DNA from: Candidatus Eiseniibacteriota bacterium
Lineage (GTDB): Bacteria; Eisenbacteria; RBG-16-71-46
Assembly (NCBI GenBank): GCA_016178725.1
Contig: JACOSV010000032.1
Location: 38,119 to 102,118 of the forward strand
Length of the DNA stretch: 64,000 nucleotides
Direction: 5' to 3'
Below are positions 1-8,139 of the stretch, piece after piece (positions within the stretch are counted from its first letter, which is position 1; every line of letters begins with the position of its first letter). The notes beneath the pieces are model-generated. The model had not been told where the DNA came from and searched no databases. It worked only from the letters and a program-made list of their open reading frames with translations. The position numbers were made by a program, and so were the translations under genes.

Positions 1-978
1 GGCGCGCAGCAACCGCGCCTTGCCGTCTGGCTGCGCCAAGATGTGCTCCTGCGCCGCCGGAAGCAGCGACAGCCGATCTTGCGGCGTGCCGTCGATCCAG
101 CGGCTCCAGTCGAAGCCGTAGAACAGTCCCCGGCACACTTCGTACTTCTCCAGCATCAGCGCCACGGCCTCGGCCTGGTCGAGCACAGTCTCGCCCTTGC
201 CGTCCGCCTCCGTGTAGCTCGCCAGCGCCTGCTTCAGCTCGTCGGCCAGCCCAAGGTAGTCGACCACCAGCCCGCCGGGCTTGTCCCTGAACACTCGATT
301 GACGCGCGCGATGGCCTGCATCAGCCCGTGCCCGCGCATCGGCTTGTCCACGTACATCGTGTGCAGGCTCGGCGCGTCGAAGCCGGTGAGCCACATGTCG
401 CGCACGATCACGACTCGGAACGGATCGACTGGGTCGCGGAAGCGATTGGCCAACACCTCGCGGCGCGGCTTGTTGCGGATGTGCGGCTGCCAGTCGAGCG
501 GGTCCGACGCCGAGCCTGTCATCACCACCTTGAGGGCACCCGCCCCATCGTCATCGATGGCCCACTCGGGCCGCAGGAGCGCGAGCTCGCGGTACAGCTC
601 AACGGCAATGCGTCGGCTCATGACCACCACCATCGCCTTGCCGTCCATCACGGCGAGCCGGTTCTCGAAATGCTCCACCAAGTCGCGGGCAATGAGCTTG
701 ACGCGGTTCTCCGAACCGACCACCGCCTCGAGCTGCGCCCACTTGCTCTTGAGCTTCTCCTTGCGCTCGACTTCCTCGCCTTCGGTCGCCTCCTCGAACT
801 CCGGATCGATCTTCGGCCGTTCGGACTCCTTCAGCTCAAGCTTGGCCAGGCGGCTCTCGTAGTAGATGGGCACAGTTGCGCCATCGAAGACGGCGCGCTG
901 GATATCGTACACACTGATGTAATCGCCGAACACCGCACGTGTGTTGGCGTCGGTCAGGAGTAACTTCTCGCCTTCGGT
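1..978 (-). pseudogene. hsdR: Type I restriction enzyme R subunit, 5'-truncated remnant (3' end beyond window)
   Basis: The minus-strand frame is open from 978 to the window edge (326 codons). It reads as the second helicase domain of a type I restriction motor subunit: [19 protein letters not shown], then [14 protein letters not shown], then [20 protein letters not shown] and [15 protein letters not shown] (helicase motifs V and VI). Intact HsdR proteins of the EcoR124I type carry several hundred residues before this point, with the PD-(D/E)XK nuclease and helicase motifs I-III (ending TGTP). Here a TAA stop lies at 979-981, nine codons before TDANTR, and a plus-strand gene starts at 1006, so the N-terminal half is absent. 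No ATG lies near the open end. I infer a deletion or rearrangement remnant without nuclease activity; an assembly junction is the alternative. Family identification is very secure. Confidence 0.85.
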
Positions 979-1005
979 TTAGCGATCCCGCGCTCTGGAG
1001 CACGC

Positions 1006-2256
1006 ATGATTCGGCTCATCGACACCCGAGAGCAGCTCGAAAAGGTCGTTCGCGAAGCAGCTGGCTTCGTCTACAACGACTTTCGCGGGCGCGACCCCAA
1101 GATGTGCCCGGTTCACGCGGCGAGTTGTTCGTGGCTCGCCGGCATGTTGAAGGTCGCCACGGGCAGGCTGTCGGTGAAGAAAGTCTGGAGCGACTCTCTT
1201 CCGGAGCTGTTGGCATGGATCGCTGGCCATGATCGGGTGTATCGGCTCTGCGGCAGCGAACCGGGACTCGCTGACTCGGGTCACGGGAAAGCCGCCGCCA
1301 CCGCGCCGCCGGCCCCGCCAACCTCCCGTGCCACGATTCGTCATGCACCATCGCTGCCGACGCAGACGGATCCGTCCGACTTCTCAGGCTTGTTCCACGC
1401 CTCCAAGTCGGATTCACCCGCGGGTCCGGCGGAGTTTTGGAGCCGGAACCGGCTTCAGTTCGATTCGAAGCCAATCACGCAGGCAATGAAGCGAAGGATT
1501 CGAGACTTGGTCGCGACGCTCGAGGCTGGCGATCAGGGAATCCTCCGCGCCATCTACACGTCGTCCTCTCGAGACATCGTCGATGCGGAGAACGTGCTCT
1601 TCTACAACGTCGGTACCGGCGCGTTCGCGCGCGCGGCCCGCTTCGGCGTGCGGTTCGAGCGGAGCTTCAACACGTGCAGCGAGTGTCCCGACTGTCCCGA
1701 TGCGATCCACCACCATCGCTATGACGTGTGCACGCCGGCGGCGCCGTTCATTGGCTGGAAGGCCGAATCGACCTTGGTCTCATGGGAGGGCGTCGAATCT
1801 CCGCCAATCGATGAGTTCACGAAGCCGCACGGCATCTGGCTGGCCATGAAGCGCGCCTCGCTTCTTGTCTCCGTGCGGTCGGCACCGCTGACGTATGGAT
1901 TGCGAGTTCGAGTGTCGCGAGGCGCACGAGGCAGTCGCAATGCCGCTGCCATCGTGAAGCCGCTCATCGACGGCGTCGTGGCGGCGCTGCACACGCACGA
2001 TGGCTCAGACCTCGGAGTTGTCGCCTCGCGTGTCGCACGTGAGATCGACGAAGACGACACGAAGATCGCGGAACTGCTGATGAGCGAAGATCAGCTCGTG
2101 CTCGGACGGAGGCGCTTGCTCTGGCCACGAGCGGCCGGGGTCCAATGGAACCCCGGCGACGATGCCTGCGTGGCGGCGGAGATTCTAGTCTCTGACTCGA
2201 CGGGCAATGTCTGGTCGCATTCTGGCGAACTATTCGCCGTAGTCGGGGTCGCGTGA
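1006..2256 (+). CDS. Hypothetical protein of the accessory strip, possible zinc site
   Basis: A 416-residue protein that I do not recognise. The ATG at 1006 follows GGAG at a 5-base spacing. Visible features are an N-terminal basic/acidic alpha-beta-looking segment (residues 1-85), a Pro/Ala/Ser-rich probable linker (about 90-150), a Cys/His cluster CSECPDCPDAIHHH near residues 224-237 that could bind metal, and a C-terminal part rich in predicted strands and helices (AIVKPLIDGVVAALH, then GVQWNPGDDACVAAEI). There is no signal peptide or membrane segment, so it is probably cytoplasmic. It lies head to head with the hsdR remnant and 50 bases before the CBS-HEPN gene, on the same strand as the latter. 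The neighbourhood suggests a mobile defence-type region, but no function can be assigned from the sequence. Confidence 0.65.
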   Translation: MIRLIDTREQLEKVVREAAGFVYNDFRGRDPKMCPVHAASCSWLAGMLKVATGRLSVKKVWSDSLPELLAWIAGHDRVYRLCGSEPGLADSGHGKAAATAPPAPPTSRATIRHAPSLPTQTDPSDFSGLFHASKSDSPAGPAEFWSRNRLQFDSKPITQAMKRRIRDLVATLEAGDQGILRAIYTSSSRDIVDAENVLFYNVGTGAFARAARFGVRFERSFNTCSECPDCPDAIHHHRYDVCTPAAPFIGWKAESTLVSWEGVESPPIDEFTKPHGIWLAMKRASLLVSVRSAPLTYGLRVRVSRGARGSRNAAAIVKPLIDGVVAALHTHDGSDLGVVASRVAREIDEDDTKIAELLMSEDQLVLGRRRLLWPRAAGVQWNPGDDACVAAEILVSDSTGNVWSHSGELFAVVGVA

Positions 2257-2306
2257 TCCGCAATCGACCGCTCAGCCGGAATCACCTCTGGTAGGCTCCG
2301 TCTCTA

Positions 2307-3311
2307 ATGACGAGAACAGTCGAGCTGATGCACCGAAGCGACATGGACATCGAGTCTATGACGCTCCATCTGCACAGTCCGAAGTATTCGGTCGACTTTC
2401 GGCACTTGGGCAGGCCAATCCCGGAGTGTGTCGTCGTCGAACTCAATGAGGGGCCTCCGGGCGAACCAATTGCGGACTTGGGCCTGCCGCACCTCGTCGA
2501 CACTCTCAAGATCCACTTCTTTGACCAGGCCCCGGTCGCAACCGGCGTTGGACCGATTGGGTACCGGGTCGTCGCCCTAGAGACCCTCGAGCGATTGGTT
2601 GCCGCTGGCGAGCTACTCACGACTGACGACGCTCACTACCAACCCAACGATCGGCTGTTCGTCGAGATGGTCTACGTGCCATTGGACGCGCTGTTCAAGC
2701 ATTTCGCTTCAGCATCGTCGGCACTTGTGTGCCACGCGTATGAGGCAAGGAGAACGGAACCAGAGGACACGACTCTTGTCACGCTACAGGCCACGCCTAT
2801 CATTAGCCACGTCATCGAGCCACTGCCATTGAGCGCAAACCAGGTGGACTTGTACGGGCTTGTGACGCTCGCGGACCTCAATCGCCGCGAGGTGCGCCGG
2901 GTTACATATGACCTGGTACTTGACCTTGAACGCGCATTGGCAGAGCTGATCGCCGGCCGGTTCAATGAGGCTTGGGATTGGATCCAAGGGCTGGGGGAGG
3001 GCTCCCAAGTCCGCATTCTCGGTCAATGGACTGTTTCAAGACGAAAGATGATGCAGATCGAGGAGGTCGAGCTCGCGATGTTGAACGAACTGCTTACTGT
3101 CGTTCGTCGCTCTGAACCCCTTCGGAAGCAGCTCGAGATTCCTGCTGGGAAGCAAGGAGACAGCCTAATCTGGAAGGTCACCGAGTTTCGCAACAAGGTC
3201 ATGCACCCAGCCCGTCAGCTCGTTCTGGATCAGAGCGACGCGCGGAAGGCGAGCGAGGCGATTCAATTCATGGCCGCCCTACTTGGAAGGCTTGAGAAGA
3301 CCGCTGGGTAG
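2307..3311 (+). CDS. CBS-like domain protein with C-terminal HEPN domain
   Basis: A 334-residue protein. The C-terminal third matches the helical HEPN pattern: a helix beginning LADLNRREVRRVTYDLVLDL, a long middle helix, and the signature RNKVMH (R295 to H300, the R-x4-H ribonuclease motif; the usual form is RNxxxH). The N-terminal 190 residues have the weak alpha-beta repeat of paired CBS modules, including PIGYRVVALETLERL and LYGLVTLADLNRR, which resemble the usual end of a CBS motif before a DLN helix. CBS-HEPN proteins are known near restriction and toxin genes and are thought to be nucleotide-gated RNases. Here the HEPN histidine is followed by PAR. No antitoxin-type partner is visible. 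RNase activity is inferred from the motif; the domain call is moderately firm. No clear ribosome-binding site precedes ATG 2307, and in-frame ATGs at 2328 and 2343 are alternatives. Confidence 0.7.
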   Translation: MTRTVELMHRSDMDIESMTLHLHSPKYSVDFRHLGRPIPECVVVELNEGPPGEPIADLGLPHLVDTLKIHFFDQAPVATGVGPIGYRVVALETLERLVAAGELLTTDDAHYQPNDRLFVEMVYVPLDALFKHFASASSALVCHAYEARRTEPEDTTLVTLQATPIISHVIEPLPLSANQVDLYGLVTLADLNRREVRRVTYDLVLDLERALAELIAGRFNEAWDWIQGLGEGSQVRILGQWTVSRRKMMQIEEVELAMLNELLTVVRRSEPLRKQLEIPAGKQGDSLIWKVTEFRNKVMHPARQLVLDQSDARKASEAIQFMAALLGRLEKTAG

Positions 3312-3329
3312 CCAACCCGCCGATTCCGT

Positions 3330-3358
3330 TTGACGGCCGTCGGTCGACGCCCTACCTT
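3330..3358 (+). promoter_or_regulatory. Promoter of the his leader and operon
   Basis: TTGACG at 3330-3335 and TACCTT at 3353-3358 are separated by exactly 17 bases, a good sigma-70 match. Transcription would start near 3364, only about five bases before the leader-peptide ATG at 3369, so the leader message would have almost no 5' UTR. The promoter starts 18 bases after the CBS-HEPN stop codon. Confidence 0.65.
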
Positions 3359-3368
3359 CTCCCCCGCA

Positions 3369-3455
3369 ATGAACCGCGCCACCCACCATCACGCGCATCA
3401 CGTCCACGGCCCGACGGGCCGGGGCATCGTGCGCGTGCGCGGGGATCGCGGCTAG
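3369..3455 (+). CDS. hisL: Histidine operon leader peptide
   Basis: A 28-codon open frame with six histidine codons within eight positions (HHHAHHVH, residues 6-13), ending in TAG at 3453-3455. This is the hallmark of a his leader peptide: when charged histidyl-tRNA is scarce the ribosome stalls on the His run. The rest (GPTGRGIVRVRGDRG) covers the pause-hairpin region, as in classical attenuators. There is no Shine-Dalgarno, but the predicted transcript start is about five bases upstream, so near-leaderless initiation is likely. It lies 88 bases before hisG, with a terminator hairpin between. Known his leaders are best documented in Proteobacteria; the call rests on codon content, position and hairpins together. 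Confidence 0.85.
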   Translation: MNRATHHHAHHVHGPTGRGIVRVRGDRG

Positions 3456-3515
3456 CAGCACCCGACACGGCTCGACGCTCCGCCCGTCCGGAATCCGGAC
3501 GGGCGTTTTCGTTTT
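3408..3515 (+). promoter_or_regulatory. His attenuator: pause hairpin, antiterminator and terminator
   Basis: Three mutually exclusive pairings can be read. A 1:2 pause hairpin GGCCC-GAC-GGGCC occupies 3408-3420, directly after the His codons. A 3:4 terminator stem CGCCCGTCCGG / CCGGACGGGCG (11 bp, 3-base loop) occupies 3481-3505, followed by TTTTCGTTTT at 3506-3515. Segment 2 (CCGACGGGC, 3411-3419) nearly repeats segment 4 (CCGGACGGGC), so it can pair with segment 3 as an antiterminator. Ribosome stalling at the His codons would release segment 2 and allow read-through into hisG. Confidence 0.8.
3481..3515 (+). terminator. Rho-independent attenuator terminator before hisG
   Basis: A perfect 11-bp GC stem with an AAT loop is followed by a T-rich tract broken by one CG. 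The same tail pattern (TTTTCGTTTT) recurs at the T-box terminator before ileS. Confidence 0.85.
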
Positions 3516-3543
3516 CCACCGCAACGGGAGGCACGAACCCACC

Positions 3544-4461
3544 ATGCTGCGACTGGCGCTACCCAACAAGGGTCGGCTCGCCGAGGACACGCGCGATCTG
3601 TTCGCGGACGCGGGCCTCACGCTCGAGACCCGCGGCGAGCGGGCGCTCTCCGCCTCACTCGGCGGCGAGTTCGAGGCGATCTTCGTCCGCGCCCAGGACA
3701 TTCCCGAGTTCGTCGCCGACGGCGCGGCGGATGCGGGCGTCACGGGCTGGGACATCGTCCGCGAGTCGGGCCGCGTGCTCGACGATCTCCTCGACCTCGA
3801 GTTCGGCCGCTGTCGTCTGGTGGTCGCGGCGCGCGAGGAGACGGCGATCGCCTCGCTCGATCAGATCGCCGGCGTGCGCGTCGCGACGCCGTTCCCACGC
3901 GTGACGCGCGAGTTCTTCGCGGGCCTCGGTCGCGAGGTCGAGGTCGTGCCGGTCTCGGGCGCGGCCGAGATCGCGCCGCACCTCGGGATCGCCGACATCG
4001 TCGTCGATCTCACGTCGACGGGCTCGACGCTGCGCATGAACGGCCTGCGCGAGATCGTGACGGTGATGGAATCGAGCGCGCGGCTCATCACGGCGCCGGA
4101 GCCGGCGGAGTCGCTGGCGGGCGGGAATGGCGGTGGCGTTGCGGTCGCGCCCACCGCCGCCAGGAGCACGACGGACCGCCGCGTCGCGCTCGGCGAGCTG
4201 ACCTCGGCGCTCACGTCGGTGCTCCGCGCTCGCGGGCAGCGCTACGTGATGGCCAACGTGCCGCGCGCGGCGCTCGATCGCGTGCGCGAGGTGCTGCCCG
4301 GGATCGACGGGCCGACGGTGATCGACGTGCTGGACGGCGGCGATCTGGTCGCGGTCCACGCGGTGGCTCCGGCGCGCACCATCTTCCGCACGGTCCACGA
4401 GCTCAAGTCGCTCGGCGCGCGCGGGATCCTCGTGACGCGGATCGAGAGGCTGATGCCATGA
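3544..4461 (+). CDS. hisG: ATP phosphoribosyltransferase, long form
   Basis: First enzyme of histidine synthesis: it condenses ATP with PRPP to give phosphoribosyl-ATP. The 305-residue length with a C-terminal ACT-like region (TVIDVLDGGDLVAVHAV onward) marks the long HisG form, which works without HisZ and is feedback-inhibited by histidine. The PRPP-binding loop DIVVDLTSTGSTL is at residues 151-163. A Gly/Ala-rich low-complexity stretch near 189-210 sits before the regulatory domain and looks like a lineage-specific insertion. GGGAGG at 3526-3531 precedes the ATG by 12 bases. It is the first gene after the attenuator and overlaps hisD by four bases (ATGA). Very secure. Confidence 0.96.
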   Translation: MLRLALPNKGRLAEDTRDLFADAGLTLETRGERALSASLGGEFEAIFVRAQDIPEFVADGAADAGVTGWDIVRESGRVLDDLLDLEFGRCRLVVAAREETAIASLDQIAGVRVATPFPRVTREFFAGLGREVEVVPVSGAAEIAPHLGIADIVVDLTSTGSTLRMNGLREIVTVMESSARLITAPEPAESLAGGNGGGVAVAPTAARSTTDRRVALGELTSALTSVLRARGQRYVMANVPRAALDRVREVLPGIDGPTVIDVLDGGDLVAVHAVAPARTIFRTVHELKSLGARGILVTRIERLMP

Positions 4462-5756
4462 CGGTCATTTTCTCCAAGTCGGGACCGCTCGCGGCGTTGT
4501 CGCCGGCCGACCGTCTGGCCCTCTGCGACCGTCGAACTTCCACCGATTCCGTCGTCCGATCGACGACGGCGGCGATCCTCGAACGCGTAAGTCGCGACGG
4601 CGACCGCGCCCTGTGCGAGTTGGCGCGTGAGCTGGACGGCGTGGATCTTGCGTCGCTCGAAGTGCCTGACTCGTTCTGGAACGAGTGCCTTGCCGGAATC
4701 GCCCCGGATCTTCGCGCCGCGATGGAGCGCACGTTCCGGAATCTCGCGAGCGTGTCGCGCGCGTTCGCGCCGCGTGCCGAAGAGACCGAGGTCGAGCCGG
4801 GCGTGATCGTCGGCCGGCGGCCGGATCCGCTCGCGCGCGTCGGCGTCTACGCGCCGGGCGGCCGCGCGGCGTATCCGAGCAGCGTGCTCATGTGCGCGGT
4901 ACCGGCGCGCGTCGCGGGCGTGGGCGAGGTGATCGTGTGCTCGCCCCCCGCAGCCGACGGCCGCCCCTCGCCCGCCGTGCTCGCGGCCGCGGCGCTCGCG
5001 GGTGTCGACCGCGTGTTCGCGATCGGCGGCGCGGGCGCAATCGCGGCGATGGCGTTCGGCACCGCGTCGGTGCCGCGCGTGGATCGCATCGTCGGCCCAG
5101 GCAACGCGTGGGTGGCCGAGGCGAAACTTCAGATTTCGGGCACGGTGTCGATCGATTGTCCGGCGGGACCGAGCGAGCTGCTGGTGATCGCCGACGATTC
5201 GGTGGATCCGAGGCGCGTCGCACAGGAGCTGATCGCCCAGGCCGAGCACGACCCGCTTGCGAGCGCGGTGGTCGTGGCGCTCGACGCGGACACGAAGCGC
5301 CGAATCGCGGTGGCGCTGGTCCGCGAGCGGATCTCCGAGCCGCGACTCCGGACGGTGATCGAGGCGCTGGCGGCGCGCGGCGCGCTGCTACTGGCGGAGA
5401 CGCTGGACGAGGCGCTCGCGTTCGCGGCCGAGTTCGCGCCCGAGCACCTGCTGCTCGCCGTGCGCGATGCCGACGCGGCGCTCGCGCGCGTACGCAACGC
5501 CGGCGCGGTGTTCGTCGGCGCGAGCAGCTCGGTCGCGTTCGGCGACTACATGACAGGTGCCAACCACGTGCTGCCGACCGGCGGGCTCGCGCGATCGTAC
5601 TCGGGCCTCTCGCCGCTCGACTTCGTGCGCTGGACGAGCTGGCAGCGCGTGACGCCGCGCGCGGCAGCTTCGCTGGCGCCCGCTGTCGCGACGTTCGCAG
5701 AGGCCGAGGGTCTGTCGGCGCACGCGGTGGCGGCGCGGTCGTGGGAGGAGCAATGA
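4458..5756 (+). CDS. hisD: Histidinol dehydrogenase
   Basis: Catalyses the last two steps of histidine synthesis, oxidising L-histidinol to histidine with 2 NAD+. The 432-residue length is normal for the family. Diagnostic stretches are VGPGNAWVAEAKLQISG, the zinc/substrate region AGPSELLVIAD and AQAEHDPLASA, and the FAPEHLLL motif with the catalytic Glu-His pair. TGANHVLPTGGLARSYSGLS near the C-terminus is also typical. Its ATG shares bases with the hisG stop (ATGA), and its own stop overlaps the hisC start in the same way, so translation is probably coupled. Very secure. Confidence 0.97.
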   Translation: MTVIFSKSGPLAALSPADRLALCDRRTSTDSVVRSTTAAILERVSRDGDRALCELARELDGVDLASLEVPDSFWNECLAGIAPDLRAAMERTFRNLASVSRAFAPRAEETEVEPGVIVGRRPDPLARVGVYAPGGRAAYPSSVLMCAVPARVAGVGEVIVCSPPAADGRPSPAVLAAAALAGVDRVFAIGGAGAIAAMAFGTASVPRVDRIVGPGNAWVAEAKLQISGTVSIDCPAGPSELLVIADDSVDPRRVAQELIAQAEHDPLASAVVVALDADTKRRIAVALVRERISEPRLRTVIEALAARGALLLAETLDEALAFAAEFAPEHLLLAVRDADAALARVRNAGAVFVGASSSVAFGDYMTGANHVLPTGGLARSYSGLSPLDFVRWTSWQRVTPRAAASLAPAVATFAEAEGLSAHAVAARSWEEQ

Positions 5757-6766
5757 GCGCGCCGGTCCTCGATCTCTCCGACAACACGAATTGCTACGGC
5801 GCTCCACCGTCGGCGCTGCGGGCGCTCGGCATTGTGGCAACTGTCCTCAAGGACAGTTCGATGCTCGGCGGCGACGACGTGACGCGGTACCCATCGGCGA
5901 CCGCCGACGCGTTGCGCGCGGCGCTCGCGCGGATGCACGGCACCACGTCCGATCGCATCACGACCGGCTGCGGCTCGGACGGCGTCCTCGACGCCGCGGT
6001 CCGCACACTGGTCGCGCCGGGCGCGACGCTCGCCCATCCCGACCCGACGTTCTCGATGATCCCGGAGCTGGTGAGCCGCAATCGGCTCGTCGCCGCGCCG
6101 GTGCCGCTCGCGGGCGACGGCGACATCCGCGCCGACCTCCTGCTCGCGACCGGCGCCGCGGCGATCTACGTCGCCTCGCCCAACAATCCGACCGGCACGC
6201 CCGCCTCGCGCGCGGCGATCGCGCGACTCGCAGCGAGCGGCGAGACGTTGATTCTCGATCAGGCGTACGCCGACTTCACGAGCGACGCGTCGCTCGATCT
6301 CGCGCTCGCGCGCCCGAACGTGCTGGTCACGCGCACGCTGTCCAAGGCGTTCGGCCTCGCCGGCCTGCGCGTCGGCTACGCGATCGGCGATCCGGCACTG
6401 ATCGCGCGGATCGAGGCCGCGCGCGATCCGTACGCGGTGAGCGCGGTCGCCGAGCGCGCCGCGTGCGCCGTGATCGAGCGCGATCTGACGTGGGTGCGCG
6501 AGCGCGCGGCCGAGGCGGTGCGCGATCGCGCGCGACTCGCCGCGGCGCTCACGGCCTGCGGGTTCGCGCCGCTCCGGTCCGAGGCGAACTTCGTGCTGGT
6601 GCCGGTGCGCGACGCGCTCGCCTGCGCCGGGCGGATGCGCGAGCGGGGCGTCATGGTGCGCGCGTTCCCGGCGCTCACCGGGATCGGCGATGCGGTGCGG
6701 ATTACGGTCGCGCCCTCGCCGGCACTCGAGCGCGCGGTCGCGGCACTCGCGGAGGCCGCGCGATGA
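5753..6766 (+). CDS. hisC: Histidinol-phosphate aminotransferase
   Basis: PLP-dependent class I/II aminotransferase converting imidazole-acetol phosphate and glutamate to histidinol phosphate. The 337-residue protein has the cofactor-phosphate region SPNNPTGTP, the Asp-Tyr element LILDQAYADF and the Schiff-base lysine K198 in TRTLSKAFGLAGLRVGY. Further in-frame codons lie upstream, but the ATG at 5753 is chosen because it overlaps the hisD stop (ATGA), matching the operon pattern, and gives the normal family length. The his-operon context supports HisC over a general aminotransferase. Secure. Confidence 0.95.
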   Translation: MSAPVLDLSDNTNCYGAPPSALRALGIVATVLKDSSMLGGDDVTRYPSATADALRAALARMHGTTSDRITTGCGSDGVLDAAVRTLVAPGATLAHPDPTFSMIPELVSRNRLVAAPVPLAGDGDIRADLLLATGAAAIYVASPNNPTGTPASRAAIARLAASGETLILDQAYADFTSDASLDLALARPNVLVTRTLSKAFGLAGLRVGYAIGDPALIARIEAARDPYAVSAVAERAACAVIERDLTWVRERAAEAVRDRARLAAALTACGFAPLRSEANFVLVPVRDALACAGRMRERGVMVRAFPALTGIGDAVRITVAPSPALERAVAALAEAAR

Positions 6767-7395
6767 AGATCGCGATCGTCGATTGCGGCGCCGGCAACCT
6801 GCACTCACTGGCCAAGGGACTCGCGCTCGCCGGCGACGTGGAGGTCGCGATCGAGACCGATCCGGTCGCCGCGATCTGCGCCGACGCGCTGGTGCTCCCC
6901 GGCGTCGGCGCGTTCGGCTCGGCGATGGAGCGCCTCGCCCCGGCGCGCGAGCAGATCCGCGACGCGCTGCTCGGCGGCCTTCCCTGCCTCGGCGTGTGCC
7001 TCGGCATGCAGCTGCTCTTCGATGCGAGCGAAGAGGGCGCGGGCGACGGGCTCGGCGTGATCGCTGGCCGCGTCGAGCGGCTGCGCGCGCGGCGTGTGCC
7101 GCAGATGGGCTGGAATCTCGTCGCACCCGAGCCCGCCGAGTCGCTCGCGGCGCGCCCGTTCCACGCCTACTTCGCGAACGGCTACGTGTGCCGGCCCCGC
7201 GACGAGGGCGTCGTCACCGCGTGGAGCCGGCACGAGGACGATCGCTTCGCGGCGATCGTGCGCACGGCGCGGACGGTGGGTGTGCAGTTCCATCCGGAGA
7301 AGACCGGACGCGACGGGCTCTCCCTCCTTGCGGCCTGGTTGCGCGCGGCGGCCGGCGCGCCGGCGATGAGCCCCGCGCGCGAGGCGGCGCGATGA
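6763..7395 (+). CDS. hisH: Imidazole glycerol phosphate synthase, glutamine amidotransferase subunit
   Basis: Class I glutaminase subunit that feeds ammonia to HisF. The 210-residue protein has the oxyanion region PGVGAFGSAM, nucleophile C79 in GVCLGMQLLF, and the triad His-Glu as H177/E179 in HPEK. In place of the more usual YFVHSY element it reads YFANGYVC, a conservative variation. ATGA overlaps with hisC before it and hisA after it indicate coupled translation. HisF is encoded two genes further on. Secure. Confidence 0.95.
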   Translation: MKIAIVDCGAGNLHSLAKGLALAGDVEVAIETDPVAAICADALVLPGVGAFGSAMERLAPAREQIRDALLGGLPCLGVCLGMQLLFDASEEGAGDGLGVIAGRVERLRARRVPQMGWNLVAPEPAESLAARPFHAYFANGYVCRPRDEGVVTAWSRHEDDRFAAIVRTARTVGVQFHPEKTGRDGLSLLAAWLRAAAGAPAMSPAREAAR

Positions 7396-8114
7396 TCGCG
7401 ATCCCGGCGGTGGATCTGCGCGACGGCGCGTGCGTCCAGCTGGTCGGCGGCTCGTACGCCGACGAGCGCGTGCGCATCGCCGATCCGCTCGCGGCGGCGC
7501 GGGCGTGGATGGACCTCGGCTTCACGCGGCTCCACGTCGTGGATCTCGACGCCGCGACCGGAGCGGGATCGAACGGCGAGGCGATCGCGGCGATCCTGTA
7601 CGAGGCGGACCGCCGCGGTGTGGATGTGGCGGTCGGCGGCGGCGTGCGCGACGACGAGGCAATCGCGCGGCTGATCGCCGCCGGCGCGCGGCACGTCGTT
7701 GTCGGCACGCGCGCGCTGATCGAGCCCGAGTGGCTCGCGCGCGCCGCGGCGCGATTCCCCGACCGCCTGATCCTCGCCGCCGACGTGCGCGGCCGGAAGA
7801 TCGCAACGCACGGCTGGGCGCAGACGCTGGACGACGACGTGGTCGCCGTCGCGCGACGCGCGGCGACGCTGCCGCTCGCGGCGCTGCTGGTCACGGCGGT
7901 CCATCGCGAGGGCCGAATGGAAGGGCCCGATCTCGATCTGATCCGCGACGTGGCGGCCGTGAGCACGGCGCCGGTTCTCGCCTCGGGCGGCATCGCATCA
8001 CTCGACGACCTGCGCGCGCTCGCCGGCTGCGGCGCGGCGGGTGCGGTCATCGGCATGGCGTTCTACACGCGCGCGCTCGACCCGGCGGCGGCGCGGGAGG
8101 AGTTTGCGACATGA
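7392..8114 (+). CDS. hisA: Phosphoribosylformimino-5-aminoimidazole carboxamide ribotide isomerase
   Basis: A TIM-barrel isomerase (240 residues) performing an Amadori rearrangement of ProFAR to PRFAR. The catalytic acid/base aspartates appear as D8 (IPAVDLRDG) and D131 (AADVRGRK), and the phosphate loops as VGGGVRDD and ASGGIAS. Its half-barrel repeat resembles HisF, but this copy has the HisA-specific DLRDG start and GWAQT loop. It starts on the hisH stop (ATGA). A 25-base gap with its own GGGAGG separates it from hisB, the only real gap in the nine-gene core. Secure. Confidence 0.95.
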   Translation: MIAIPAVDLRDGACVQLVGGSYADERVRIADPLAAARAWMDLGFTRLHVVDLDAATGAGSNGEAIAAILYEADRRGVDVAVGGGVRDDEAIARLIAAGARHVVVGTRALIEPEWLARAAARFPDRLILAADVRGRKIATHGWAQTLDDDVVAVARRAATLPLAALLVTAVHREGRMEGPDLDLIRDVAAVSTAPVLASGGIASLDDLRALAGCGAAGAVIGMAFYTRALDPAAAREEFAT

Positions 8115-8139
8115 TCTTCACCACGGGAGGCACGCAACC

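Noticed and set aside
43..963. A 306-codon plus-strand frame
   Set aside because: It is antisense to the hsdR fragment, whose minus-strand frame shows clear helicase motifs; the plus-strand protein is Arg/His-rich with no family features.
1900..2060. RusA-like Holliday-junction nuclease in the unknown protein
   Set aside because: AIVKPLIDGVVAALH resembles the RusA K...D helix, but the catalytic aspartates of the DxDN motif are missing.
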